A stretch of DNA of 50,781 nucleotides from an uncultured Lachnospiraceae bacterium (GTDB taxonomy: Bacteria > Bacillota > Clostridia > Lachnospirales > Lachnospiraceae): contig URMK01000052.1 of the NCBI GenBank assembly GCA_900548905.1, positions 1-50,781 of the forward strand. The letters are read 5' to 3'. Both the position numbers and the translations under genes were made by a program. Shown here piece after piece: positions 42,151 to 50,781 of the stretch; positions within the stretch are counted from its first letter, which is position 1; every line of letters starts with the position of its first letter. Under the pieces are notes generated by a model, which did no database searches, was not told the DNA's origin, and saw only the letters and a program-made list of their open reading frames with translations.

Positions 42151-42313
42151 GCTTGTGCTATATTAATGACAGGCCAGCAGAAACCAGTAAAATCAAGGGT
42201 TTCAGTGATGTGCTGATTTGGTCCTACTACTGTCGCTATCGCTTTTTTATGCGCACGGTGAATAGGATGGCGCCATTTTAAAACGCAATGCCTTAAAAGT
42301 GAATAGTATACTT

Positions 42314-42341
42314 ACATCAATAATTACAGGGATATTGATGT
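42314..42341. repeat. 9-bp inverted repeat ACATCAATA / TATTGATGT
   Basis: Perfect arms at 42314-42322 and 42333-42341, ten bases apart, in the left end of the element. Candidate recombinase or regulator site. Confidence 0.6.
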
Positions 42342-42356
42342 GGTTTATGTAGTCGA

Positions 42357-42405
42357 AACAGGACTGAGTCTGTGTATAAACGTACATAGGTTTGGTCCTG
42401 TTTTA
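42357..42405 (+). terminator. Hairpin upstream of parA
   Basis: AACAGGAC (42357-42364) pairs with GTCCTGTT (about 42393-42400) across a 28-base loop, followed by TTAATT. It may insulate parA from recQ transcription. Confidence 0.4.
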
Positions 42406-42476
42406 ATTCTGACACAGAAAGGAGGCAAGTGCCGTCCCTGTTTTTTATCCAATGATAATGAGAAAGGAAAAGTGAT

Positions 42477-43265
42477 ATGTGCAAAGTATGGGGAATTGTA
42501 AACCGAAAAGGAGGCGTAGGGAAAACGACAACCGCTACGACTTTAGCTTACCTGCTGTCTGTGAAAGGCAAAAAGGTGGCTCTGATTGATTTTGACGGAC
42601 AACGGCACTCTACAAAGCTTTTGGGGGTACAATCCCCGGAAAAGCTGGATATTACTATTTATGAACTGTTGAAATGCATCGTAATGGAAGAAGAACTGCC
42701 TAATACAAAATCGTATGTTATTACTACAGAGGCAGGTGTAGATTTAATACCTGCAAATAACAAACTGGATAATTTTGAAAAGCTTATGAGTGATACGGAT
42801 TTTTCAGAATATAAGCTTAAGGAATATGTGGATACCATACGAGATCAATATGATTATATTTTGATAGACTGTATGCCCAAGATGGGAACTCCTATGATAA
42901 ATGTAATGATATGCTGTGACGGCCTTATTATCCCAGTTCAATCTGAAACATTGGCTGTGGAAGGGATGAGTGAATTTTTTAAAGCATACCATAAAATCCG
43001 TAGCAGGATTAATCCGGGTTTGGAGATAGAAGGAATTCTTATAACAATGGATAATCAGCGAACTAAAGTAAGCCAGAGAGTAAAGCACCAATTGAATACT
43101 TCTCTGGGAGAACATGTCCGCATATTCCAGAATTGTATACCCCGTTCCACAAGGGTGCCTGATGCAGTGGATGCGGGGATGACGGTGTGTGAACTTGATC
43201 CAACCAATGCGGCATCCGTTGCTTACCAAAATTTTGCAGAGGAGTTGATTAGCCATGTCGGTTAG
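42477..43265 (+). CDS. parA: ParA-family ATPase
   Basis: 262 residues. Deviant Walker A RKGGVGKTTT (10-19), switch D in LIDFDGQ near 39-42 and LIDCMP near 126-131. It is a partition ATPase for low-copy or excised elements. Followed by parB with an 11-base overlap. GAAAGGAAA precedes the ATG. AT-rich compared with the chromosome before it. Confidence 0.93.
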   Translation: MCKVWGIVNRKGGVGKTTTATTLAYLLSVKGKKVALIDFDGQRHSTKLLGVQSPEKLDITIYELLKCIVMEEELPNTKSYVITTEAGVDLIPANNKLDNFEKLMSDTDFSEYKLKEYVDTIRDQYDYILIDCMPKMGTPMINVMICCDGLIIPVQSETLAVEGMSEFFKAYHKIRSRINPGLEIEGILITMDNQRTKVSQRVKHQLNTSLGEHVRIFQNCIPRSTRVPDAVDAGMTVCELDPTNAASVAYQNFAEELISHVG

Positions 43266-44262
43266 AACACCTAAAATACCAAACCTGAATAACATACTAA
43301 ATAATACTTTCTCTGATCAAGACATTTTTGATTTCCCTTTAAAAGGTGGGGAAAGCATGGGAGAGTCCCCTCTGTCAGAAATGGAATTTTCTCAGATGAA
43401 AAATTATGAGAAACACCATTTTAAAGAATATTCCGGTTCCAGATTAGACAACCTTGCAGACAGCATAAAGCGTGTCGGCATATTACAGCCTATAATACTA
43501 TGGAAGATAGATGGTGTATATAAAATTCTGAGCGGGTATAACCGTAAAAATGCGGCGCAGCTTGCAGGGCTTACCAATGCTCCTGTTATAATAAAAGAAG
43601 GAATTACGGAAGCCGAAGCGATATTAATTATGGCAGAAACAAATCTTAACCAGAGATCATTTTCGGAAATGGAGGAATCAGAGAAATCATGGTGCCTGAA
43701 AGAGCATTTTGAAGCAATGAAATGCCAGGGAAAACGAATGGATATAGTAAAGGAAATCGAAGAACTCCTGAATGCAGATCTGGATATGATGGGAGGCAGA
43801 ACAGACCAAAAAATAGCGGATGAGTTTGGAACGAACCGTAATAAAATTGCCCAATATATCCGTATTGCAGGATTAATTCAATCATTATTAGAACGACTTA
43901 ATAAGAAAGAGATAACGTTTGGACAGGCATATTTTTTATCGTTCCTTAAACCAGAACATATGGAAGTAGTAGAGACCTTTATGCTAGAGGGCTTCAAAAT
44001 AAATACAGATAACTCTAAACTACTAAAGGAATATGCAGAAAATAAAAAGCTTACGGAGGAAGTAATCAGAGAAATTTTACGAGGGGAAAAGACGAGAAAA
44101 CCAAAAGGGAGTAAGCCGAAGCCGGTAAAACTGAAGCCAGCTATTATTAGCCGCTTTTTCTCCCATGGCGAAAGCCAAAAAAATATTGAAGAGACAATTA
44201 TAAAAGCCTTGGAAGAATATTTAAAAGAAAAGGATGAAAGCGAGCTGAGGGAATCGGGTTAA
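43255..44262 (+). CDS. parB: ParB-type DNA-binding protein
   Basis: 335 residues. The N-terminal ParB/Srx domain (LADSIKRVGILQPIILW near 63-79, LSGYNRKNAAQLAG near 86-99, then AETNLNQR) and a central HTH (KIADEFGTNRNKIAQYIRIA near 182-201). Partner of ParA in segregation; it binds parS, which I could not locate. The C-terminus is Lys-rich. Confidence 0.9.
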   Translation: MSVRTPKIPNLNNILNNTFSDQDIFDFPLKGGESMGESPLSEMEFSQMKNYEKHHFKEYSGSRLDNLADSIKRVGILQPIILWKIDGVYKILSGYNRKNAAQLAGLTNAPVIIKEGITEAEAILIMAETNLNQRSFSEMEESEKSWCLKEHFEAMKCQGKRMDIVKEIEELLNADLDMMGGRTDQKIADEFGTNRNKIAQYIRIAGLIQSLLERLNKKEITFGQAYFLSFLKPEHMEVVETFMLEGFKINTDNSKLLKEYAENKKLTEEVIREILRGEKTRKPKGSKPKPVKLKPAIISRFFSHGESQKNIEETIIKALEEYLKEKDESELRESG

Positions 44263-44270
44263 CGATTCCC
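44249..44270 (+). terminator. 8-bp hairpin at the parB stop
   Basis: GGGAATCG-GGTTAA-CGATTCCC, with the parB stop in the loop and TTAAAA after it. It may reduce read-through to repA or act as an attenuator. Confidence 0.45.
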
Positions 44271-44304
44271 TTAAAATCATATGAGAGGAAAGGATAGGAA
44301 TCTT

Positions 44305-45558
44305 GTGGCAAATACTACTTATGATTATTTTTATGGAACACAGGCCGAACAGTTTACCTTTTACCGGCTCCCTAAAGTTCTTATTACGGATCCACGGTTT
44401 AAGAAAGTATCCAGCGATGCCAAAATACTTTATGGCGTTATGCTGGAACGAATGTCCTTATCCATGAAAAATCAGTGGATTGATGATCAAAACCGTGTTT
44501 ATATTATTTTTACATTGGAAGATATCATGGAGACCTTTGCTTGTGGAGAGCGAAAAGCTGGATACCTGCTTTCTGAGTTGGACACTAAAACAGGTATCGG
44601 ACTTGTGGAAAAAAAACGGCAGGGATTGGGAAAACCAAATCTGCTGTATCTTAAAAACTTTATTGTAAAAGAAGAAAGTTCTGCAGAGGATGTGCAGGTC
44701 CAGAGTGGCAAAATCTTGCAGGTCTATGGAGAAAGAGATTACGAAGACTCTTCCATAATCATCGAAAACGCAGAAGAATATTCTGAAGATGAAGAGGCTT
44801 GCATACAGAGTGGCAAGATCTTGCAGGTCAAGAGTTGCAAAATACAGCCGTCCTATGCCGGGAATAACGAGGTAATCCCCTTTGGTAATAGCGATGAATC
44901 ACTGGAATGTGGAATGAAACATGAAAGAAGGAGAGAAAATGTGCAGGTCCAGAATGGCAAAAATGTGCAGGTCCAGAATGGCAAAAATGTGCAGGTCCAG
45001 AGTGGCAAAAATATGCGGATCAAGAGTAGCAAAAACGTGCAGGTCCAGAGTGGTAAAAATGTGCAGGATAAGAACGGTAAAATCCTGCAAGTCAAGAGTG
45101 GCAGAATGTTGCCACTAAATAATATTAATAATAATAATATTGATATGAGCAAGAAAGAATTTATCTATCCATCTATCCTAAATAAGCCTGAGGAAATGGA
45201 TGCATACAGGGAACTCATTAAGGCAAATATTGAATATGATTTTATCCGTGCTGATTGCAGGATGAAGGAAGAAAAATATCTGGATGAACTGGTAGAACTT
45301 ATGGTAGAAACAGTCTGCATCGAAGAGGATCCGATAAAAATCGGAGGGAAGCAGTATCCATATGAGGTAGTGAAGCAGCGGTTCCTGAAACTGGATGCGT
45401 CCCATATCCGCTACATACTGCATTCTCTTCATGATAACACGACTAAGGTTAAAAATATAAGAGCTTATTTACTGACAAGTCTGATGAACGCTGCGCTGAC
45501 TATCAACCATGCATATCAGGCTGAAGTAAATTATGATATGTACCGAAATCAGGGCTGA
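44305..45558 (+). CDS. repA: RepA-type replication initiator
   Basis: About 417 residues. The N-terminal RepA_N-type domain is clear (YDYFYGTQAEQFTFYRLPKVL, LYGVMLERMSLSMKNQWIDD, FTLEDIMETFACGERKAGYL). A central region of about 145 residues is made of repeats of NVQVQSGK-like octets. The C-terminal domain (about 295-417) carries the DUF-like end seen in Tn1549 initiators. I favour GTG 44305, which has AAAGGATAGGA before it, over ATG 44281, which has no ribosome site. It should start replication of the excised element. Confidence 0.87.
   Translation: MANTTYDYFYGTQAEQFTFYRLPKVLITDPRFKKVSSDAKILYGVMLERMSLSMKNQWIDDQNRVYIIFTLEDIMETFACGERKAGYLLSELDTKTGIGLVEKKRQGLGKPNLLYLKNFIVKEESSAEDVQVQSGKILQVYGERDYEDSSIIIENAEEYSEDEEACIQSGKILQVKSCKIQPSYAGNNEVIPFGNSDESLECGMKHERRRENVQVQNGKNVQVQNGKNVQVQSGKNMRIKSSKNVQVQSGKNVQDKNGKILQVKSGRMLPLNNINNNNIDMSKKEFIYPSILNKPEEMDAYRELIKANIEYDFIRADCRMKEEKYLDELVELMVETVCIEEDPIKIGGKQYPYEVVKQRFLKLDASHIRYILHSLHDNTTKVKNIRAYLLTSLMNAALTINHAYQAEVNYDMYRNQG
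44938..45112 (+). repeat. 24-bp iteron-like repeats inside repA
   Basis: Seven consecutive 24-bp units beginning at 44938, 44962, 44986, 45010, 45034, 45058 and 45082 plus a partial one; units one and two are identical (AATGTGCAGGTCCAGAATGG...). Two isolated copies lie at about 44692-44715 and 44804-44842. In RepA_N plasmids such as pAD1 and pSK41 the origin lies inside repA as iterons, so this is a good origin candidate. Confidence 0.7.
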
Positions 45559-45608
45559 AACCCGCATAAACACTAAGGTTTTGCACTTTGTCATAATTCG
45601 TGACGAAG
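45549..45608 (+). repeat. 60-bp direct repeat, copy 1
   Basis: Starts at the repA stop (TCAGGGCTGAAACCC) and ends in CTTTGTCATAATTCGTGACGAAG, a hairpin. Copy 2 is at 45651. GGG-CTGAAA-CCC forms a small second hairpin. Confidence 0.75.
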
Positions 45609-45650
45609 CGGAGAGGATAAGAATACGTAGTCTGTCCCATAAAGATTTAA

Positions 45651-45711
45651 TCAGGGCTGAAACCCGCATAAATACTAAGGATTTTATACCTTGTCATGAT
45701 TTGTGACGAAG
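45651..45711 (+). repeat. 60-bp direct repeat, copy 2
   Basis: About 85 percent like copy 1 with the same two hairpins; the spacer between the copies is 42 bases and unrelated. A ribosome site for the next gene follows. Confidence 0.75.
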
Positions 45712-45733
45712 GAAGATTGGAAAAGGTGATAGG

Positions 45734-45907
45734 ATGAAAGCAAAAATAATAACATATCCAGGTAACAGAAGTATTGATGAACAGGACAAGAGAGAAAAGA
45801 GAAGAAAGAAGAAAACAAAATCTAAAGATGCGATGATTACTCCCATGCATAATGGGAATAAAGGAATAAAAAGTGGGAAAAGCTATTCTGCTTGCAGACT
45901 TATTTAA
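45734..45907 (+). CDS. Small basic protein, 57 residues
   Basis: MKAKIITYPGNRSIDEQDKR then a strongly basic core (EKRRKKKTKSK). An AAAAGGTGATAGG site lies before the ATG. It overlaps the giant gene start by 35 bases, so it is probably translationally coupled to it. No named family; short basic proteins are common just ahead of this giant gene in related elements (from memory). Confidence 0.55.
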   Translation: MKAKIITYPGNRSIDEQDKREKRRKKKTKSKDAMITPMHNGNKGIKSGKSYSACRLI

Positions 45908-48900
45908 AGAATCTGTAGGCCTATTGACACAAAACAGCCAGGAATGGATGGATTTACTTTCAACGGTGGCCAAATACTATAAGATGTCCTTTGACAAATG
46001 TGTCCTGATCCATGTGCAGAGGCCGGATGCCGGACTTCTGGCGACTAAAATGGGTTGGGAGCGAAACACAGGAAGGTATCTGCGTGCTGGCTCAAAGGGG
46101 ATAGGCGTTGTGGATATGGATAATCCCCAAGCTACCCTTACCTATTATTTTGATATTGCAGATACCAGAGGGGATTATGATAGCTTCAAAAAAGCCATGC
46201 GTCTGGTTTGGGAGTTGGAAAAACAGTATCAGCCAGCCATACTGAAATATTTTCACGAGACATTTCAAACGGATGGTGAACATATACAAAATTGCCTATG
46301 CCAGTTGGTCCATTTGCAGGCAAAGGCATATTTTGCGAAATATCCTGTGGAACTGGACTTAAAGGATACGGATAGCGTTCTTCAGGGGCTTCCTCAGGAG
46401 GCTGTTACAGAAGACATAAAAAGACTGATCGTTGAAAGTGCGGCTTACATTGTATTAAAAAAATGCGGTATAGAAACAGATATATTTGAAGAAGCAGGTG
46501 CTTTTGCAAATATCAGTCATTTTTGTTTTCTGGAAGGTTTTATGATTATCGGATATCATGCAGCAATGATGGCCAGACCAATCCTTCGGGAAGTGCACTG
46601 GCAGATAGAAATAATAAAAGAAGAAAGGGGCCAATTATATGAAGGAATCAACAGTAAACCTGCTGTACAGCAAAGGGGAGGACGGGATGATGTATCCACA
46701 GATGATGATATCATCCAGGAAAGAGTACGATACGAAGGGCACAGGGAAATATGGCCAGATGTGGAAGGAATACATGTTGGAGAAGCATCCTCAGAGGTTG
46801 GAAATGCTGATAGCAACAGGAAGGATCAACGAGAAAATTTACCAGATACAGGAAAAAGCAGAACTGGAGAAGGAGAAGATATTCCAGAAACTGCTAAAAG
46901 AGAATCCGATGCCAGAAACAGAGAACCTGCTGGAGAGGGCTGGCCATATGGAGATGCTGTCCAGCATGGCAGAGGAACTGATGATAGAAAATCTAATATA
47001 CCAGTTCCATTAAAGGATAATAAAGGGGCACCAGACTCAGATATAATAGAGCCTGGTGTCCCTTTTGATGTGGATAAATTAGAAATACTGGCAAATACCT
47101 TTCAGAAGGTTCTGCGACTATATCCCCAGGAGGTTTCTGATGCTGTCCAGTACATCATATTGGAAAAAGCGGACAGGAAAGAGAAGAGTGAAGAAATAGC
47201 TGAATTATTTCTTACCTTTGGAAAGAGGACAGATCTGGATGGGAACGGATTGGAACCACAGAAAAAAAAGGTGATTCTAAAATTAGCAGGCGGAGAAATA
47301 GTTATTGCTTACTGGGAGAACCTGCTGTCAGCTGCTGAAAAAATTATTTCTGATACAGGCAGGACGGAGCAGGATGAAAAAGGGAGGACAACAGAAGAAG
47401 AGGAAATAAAGGGGCAGATAAGCCTTTTTGAATCGGGCCCATTTTCTGAGGAAAATGATCAGGATATGATCTTATCGGAGCTTGATTTTACCATTCGCGA
47501 GCTGAAGAAGAGGGATGTCAGGCGAGATGAATCCGATGAACCGATGGAGAAGGAAAGCCTGCAGCCTGTACCATTTGATTTTTCAGAAGAATCAGCCAGC
47601 GGTTTTCATTTTATACCGGAAAATACCTATTATGAGAACGGGCCAAAAGCGAAATGCAGGGGAAATTTGGAAGCCATCAAGCTATGCAAGCAGCTGATGG
47701 AAGAAGGAAGAAATGCGACAGAGGAGGAGCAGCGAACCCTTGTTAAATATGTGGGATGGGGAGGTCTGGCTGATGCATTAACGCCGGGTAAAAAGGGATG
47801 GGAGTCGGAATACGCCCTGTTAGAAGAAGTGTTATCCCCGGAAGAATATACAGCGGCAAGCGCTTCGGTATTAACCGCTTATTATACGGATCCCATGATT
47901 ATCCGACAAATGTACAAGGCCCTGAATCAGTTTGGATTCTCCAGCGGAAACATTCTGGATCCGGCAGCTGGTACTGGAAATTTTCTCTCTGCCATTCCGG
48001 AAGATATGAGTGCATCACAGCTTTTTGGAGTAGAAATAGAACCAATTGCTGGAAATATTGCAAAACTGCTTCATCCGGAGGCAGATATTCAAATCAAAGG
48101 ATTTGAGGATACCGCGTTCTCGGACAACTTTTTTGATGTGATTGTGGGAAACATCCCCTTTTCCGCATATACGGTAAATGACAGAAGATACGCCAGGTAT
48201 CATTTCCGTATCCATGATTACTTTATAGCAAAAAGTCTGGATCTGGTCCGTCCGGGAGGGATAATTGCTGTTATCACCTCTATGTATACTATGGATAAAA
48301 AGAACCAGAGCATCCGTAAATATATTGCGCAGCGGGCGGAACTGATTGGAGCAGTCCGTCTGCCGGATAATGCGTTTAAGTCTATTGCAGGGACAGAAGT
48401 AACAACAGATATTTTATTTCTGAAAAAACGGCAGGAAGAATGGATACCGGATGAAAATAATACATCATGGCTGTGTGTGGAGAAAGATGAAAATAACATT
48501 CCTTGTAACAGTTATTTTATTGATCATCCGGAGATGGTGCTTGGAACCTTGGTACAGGAACAGGGAATGTATGGAAAAGGGGATGCTGTAACATGCAAAG
48601 CTTGGAAAGATAGTCGTCTGGAAGACCTGCTGGAAGAGGCTTTAGGTAGATTACACGCTGTCTATGAAAAGCCGGTAAGCGTTTTGGAAGATGATAACGA
48701 AACAAAGCTGGATGAAATGATACCTGCCAAACCGGAGGTGCGTAATTATTGCTATGCCAACATTAATGGCAGACTCTACTACAGGGAGAATTCCAGCATG
48801 TACCTGCAGGAAATCGGCGAGAAAAAAGAGGAAAGAATAAAAGGAATGCTGGAAGTAAGGACAGCATTAAGGGAACTTATGGATTTCCAGCTTGCTTTTG

Positions 48901-50726
48901 AAGCAGAAGAATCCCCTGCATATCACGCTCAGTTTCAACAAAGGCTGAATAATTTAAATCATTCTTATGACCGGTTTATAAAACAGTATGGATTTATTAA
49001 CAGCAGGGCAAATATAATGGCTCTCGCAAAGGATAATGAGGCTCCGCTGCTGCGTTCCATTGAAGATCCGATGAAGGACGAAAGAGGTACGATAAAAAAG
49101 GGGGAATACCAGAAGGGTGCCGTTTTCTTTAAAGCTACCATACAACCTTGGAAAATGCCGGAACAGGCAGATACCGTGGATGATGCTTTGCGTATATCCC
49201 TTACAGTACATGGAAAGCTGGATCTAGACTATATGCAGTATCTTTACCGAAACGGTAATACAGCATGCAGTAAAGAAACGATATTGGAAGAACTGGGTGT
49301 GAAAGCATATCAGGATCCGGATGGTTATGAGGCAGGGGATCCCTACTCCGGTTGGATACTGGCTGAAGAGTATCTGAGCGGCAACGTAAAAAGTAAACTG
49401 GAAAGGGCTGTCCTTGCGGCAGAAGAACCGGATCGGTTTACACGGAATGTTAAGGCGTTGGAAGCAGTGCAGCCAGAACCGCTATCTCCTGAGGATATCG
49501 GTTTTTCTTTAGGTTCTACGTGGATTCCAGTGAATATATACGAAGATTTTATGTATGAAAAATTAAAAACCAGCAACAGAGATATTCATATAGAGTTTTC
49601 TCCCTATGCGGGCAGCTATTATATTTCCGGAAAAAGCTGGGAAAAGGATTCGGTTCCTGTCAATACCACATATGGCACCCAGAGGATGAATGCATATGAA
49701 ATATTGGAGGATACCTTGAATCTGCATTCTGTGCAGGTGAAGGATCGGGTAGATTACAAGGAGGATGGGAAGGATAAAGTAAAATATGTGCTTAACCGGA
49801 AGGAAACCCTTCTTGCCCGGGAAAAGCAGGCCCAGCTTCAAATGGAATTTTCAACATGGCTATTTCAGGATCCGATTCGCGGCAGGATGCTGACGGCATA
49901 CTACAATGACCGTTTTAATACGATCCGGTCACGGATTTTTCATGGAGATGACCTTATTCTTCCTGATTTGAATGAGACAATAAAGCTTCGTAAGAATCAG
50001 TTAGATGTTATTGCTAAAGGATTGTATTCTGGTAAAAATCTGCTGAATGCGCAGGATGTGGGGGCAGGAAAAACCATGAGTACCTGTGTGCTCATCCATG
50101 AACGAAAGCGGCTGGGCCTTTGTAATAAGCCTATGATAGCAGTACCGAACCACACACTGGGACAATGGGCTACCGAATACTTAAGACTGTATCCCAATGC
50201 GAATATTCTGGTTGCCACAAAAAAGGATCTAGAGAAAAAAAACAGGCAAAGGTTTATAAGCAGAGTAGCAACCGGTGATTATGAGTGCATTATTATCCCC
50301 CATTCCTCTTTCGAGAAAATTGCTATTTCCCGTAGTAGGCAGTTAGAATCTGTTGAACGTGAAATTGTTGAAATTGAAGCAATGATACAAGAGCAAAAGG
50401 CTATTTCAGGGAAAAGCTGGAGCCTGAAACAGATGGAACTATACCGGAAGAATCTGCAGGCGAAATATGACAATTTGTATAATGCCGATAAAAAGGATGA
50501 TTTGATTGATTTTGAGGAACTGGGAGTTGACAATCTGATTGTTGATGAAGCTCACATATATAAAAATGATTATGTCTATACCAAAATGGATAATGTGGCA
50601 GGCCTGATAGGAAAAGGAAGCCAGCGTGCGATGGACATGAGAATGAAATGCCATTACATAAACGAGATTACAAATGAAAGTGGTATTGTATTTCTTACTG
50701 CGACACCTATCACAAATTCTATGGCG
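45873..50726 (+). CDS. Giant ArdC-like / adenine methylase / SNF2 helicase protein, interrupted
   Basis: About 1618 codons up to the putative intron, from GTG 45873 with AAAGGA upstream. Order: ArdC-like N-terminus (about 1-110, KCVLIHVQRPDAGLLATKMGW), an acidic low-complexity linker (about 255-385), N6-adenine methylase with DPAAGTGNFL near 695 and NIPF (NPPF-type) near 759, then SNF2-type helicase with GAGKT near 1395, VDEAH near 1557 and LTATP near 1609. LtrC-like proteins of ICEs have this plan and may modify and protect transferred DNA. The helicase C-terminal half lies beyond the intron and the window. Confidence 0.85.
46639..47013 (+). CDS. TnpV-like protein overprinted in the giant gene
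   Basis: 124 codons, +1 frame relative to the giant gene, ATG 46639 with AAAGGGG 8 bases upstream. The protein has the TnpV pattern: GKYGQMWKEYMLEKHP, then a helical charged core, KENPMPETE, and the HMEMLSSMAEELMIENLIY ending. It lies entirely within the low-complexity linker of the larger protein. The similarity is from memory of the family, so it needs a profile search, but its length, hydrophobic periodicity and position make a chance ORF unlikely. Confidence 0.7.
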   Translation: MKESTVNLLYSKGEDGMMYPQMMISSRKEYDTKGTGKYGQMWKEYMLEKHPQRLEMLIATGRINEKIYQIQEKAELEKEKIFQKLLKENPMPETENLLERAGHMEMLSSMAEELMIENLIYQFH

Positions 50727-50781
50727 GTGCGCCCGTAAGGGGCTGTAATAATCTTACCTTGAGCAAGTAATAGGGCAAGGT
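50727..50781 (+). mobile_element. 5' end of a group II intron
   Basis: GTGCGCCC-GTAA-GGGGC at 50727 onwards has the GTGCG start of bacterial group II introns and the small CGCCC/GGGG stem seen at the start of Ll.LtrB. It interrupts the helicase right after NSMA, where the family goes on as E-L-Y. Splicing would restore the reading frame (ATGGCG then GAG expected). The intron runs past the window, so its encoded reverse transcriptase cannot be seen. Confidence 0.7.

Larger units (their letters stand above)
42151..42476 (+). other. Left end of the element, non-coding
   Basis: No convincing gene. Contains the inverted repeat at 42314-42341 and a hairpin AACAGGAC / GTCCTGTTTT (about 42357-42402). 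Just before parA a good AAAGGAGG (about 42418-42425) precedes a nine-codon GTG reading, too short and too close to the site to call. Confidence 0.5.
42151..50781 (+). mobile_element. Integrative (Tn1549-like) element, left part
   Basis: Starts where recQ loses homology (about 42150) and runs past the window end. The gene order parA, parB, RepA-type initiator, small gene, giant ArdC-like/methylase/SNF2 protein is that of clostridial ICEs of the Tn1549/CTn group. No integrase or relaxase is inside the window. The exact left att site is not proven; an inverted repeat and a hairpin lie in the first 300 bases. Confidence 0.75.

Noticed and set aside
44938..45112. CRISPR array
   Set aside because: The units are back-to-back without spacers and are in frame in repA.

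Overview
The window looks like the chromosome of a gut Clostridia of the Lachnospiraceae type. The evidence is a moderately GC-rich Firmicute gene style with AGGAGG-like ribosome binding sites and occasional TTG/GTG starts, the conserved block cysE-cysS-mrnC-rlmB-sigH, and host-glycan enzymes (GH20, GH29). I cannot name the genus from the sequence alone.

Region by region. 1-8.1 kb: ispF, an Eis-like acetyltransferase, then a cysteine T-box leader driving cysE-cysS-mrnC-rlmB, a lipoprotein SGNH hydrolase with a repetitive SGN stalk, and sigH (Spo0H), with genes abutting or overlapping. 8.1-11.4 kb: an esterase with a barstar-like N-terminus, an unknown protein with a 36-bp tandem repeat, an acetamidase/formamidase and a small XRE regulator. 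11.4-15.4 kb: an ArsR/SmtB-type regulator and a CadA-like metal ATPase behind a promoter with a 13-bp palindromic operator, then a corrinoid pair (MetH-activation-like protein and CobO). 15.4-17.2 kb: an AT-rich patch with a Cys-cluster/pentapeptide protein and a decayed beta-lactamase-family gene. 17.3-21.9 kb: an exported GH20 enzyme, an APH-type kinase and an orphan toroid-like protein. 21.9-27.8 kb: a headless TetR remnant and a fucose locus (divergent AraC regulator, zinc dehydrogenase, aldo-keto reductase, FucU mutarotase, cytoplasmic GH29 fucosidase). 27.8-37.9 kb: methyltransferase, an ECF sigma operon, HAD phosphatase, LysR regulator divergent from a heterodimeric ABC exporter, HD hydrolase and GNAT. 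37.9-41.2 kb: two Hsp20 genes, a pentapeptide-repeat protein and a YbaK-type deacylase.

41.2-50.8 kb: recQ is cut off in the middle of its conserved core, and an integrative element of the RepA/ParAB/LtrC-like class follows. It carries parA, parB, a repA with in-gene 24-bp iteron-like repeats, a 57-codon gene, and a giant ArdC-like/adenine-methylase/SNF2 protein. A TnpV-like protein is encoded in another frame inside the linker of the giant gene. At the right edge the giant gene is itself interrupted by what reads as the 5' end of a group II intron, so the nesting is intron in mobile element in recQ.

The observations I would follow first are: the TnpV-like gene overprinted on the methylase-helicase linker; the iteron-like array inside repA and the paired 60-bp repeats just after it; the barstar-esterase fusion; a structured element seen twice with the same internal loop but different apical hairpins; and the SGN-stalk lipoprotein sitting between rlmB and sigH. 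All identifications are from reading the sequence and from memory of the families; no database search was run.
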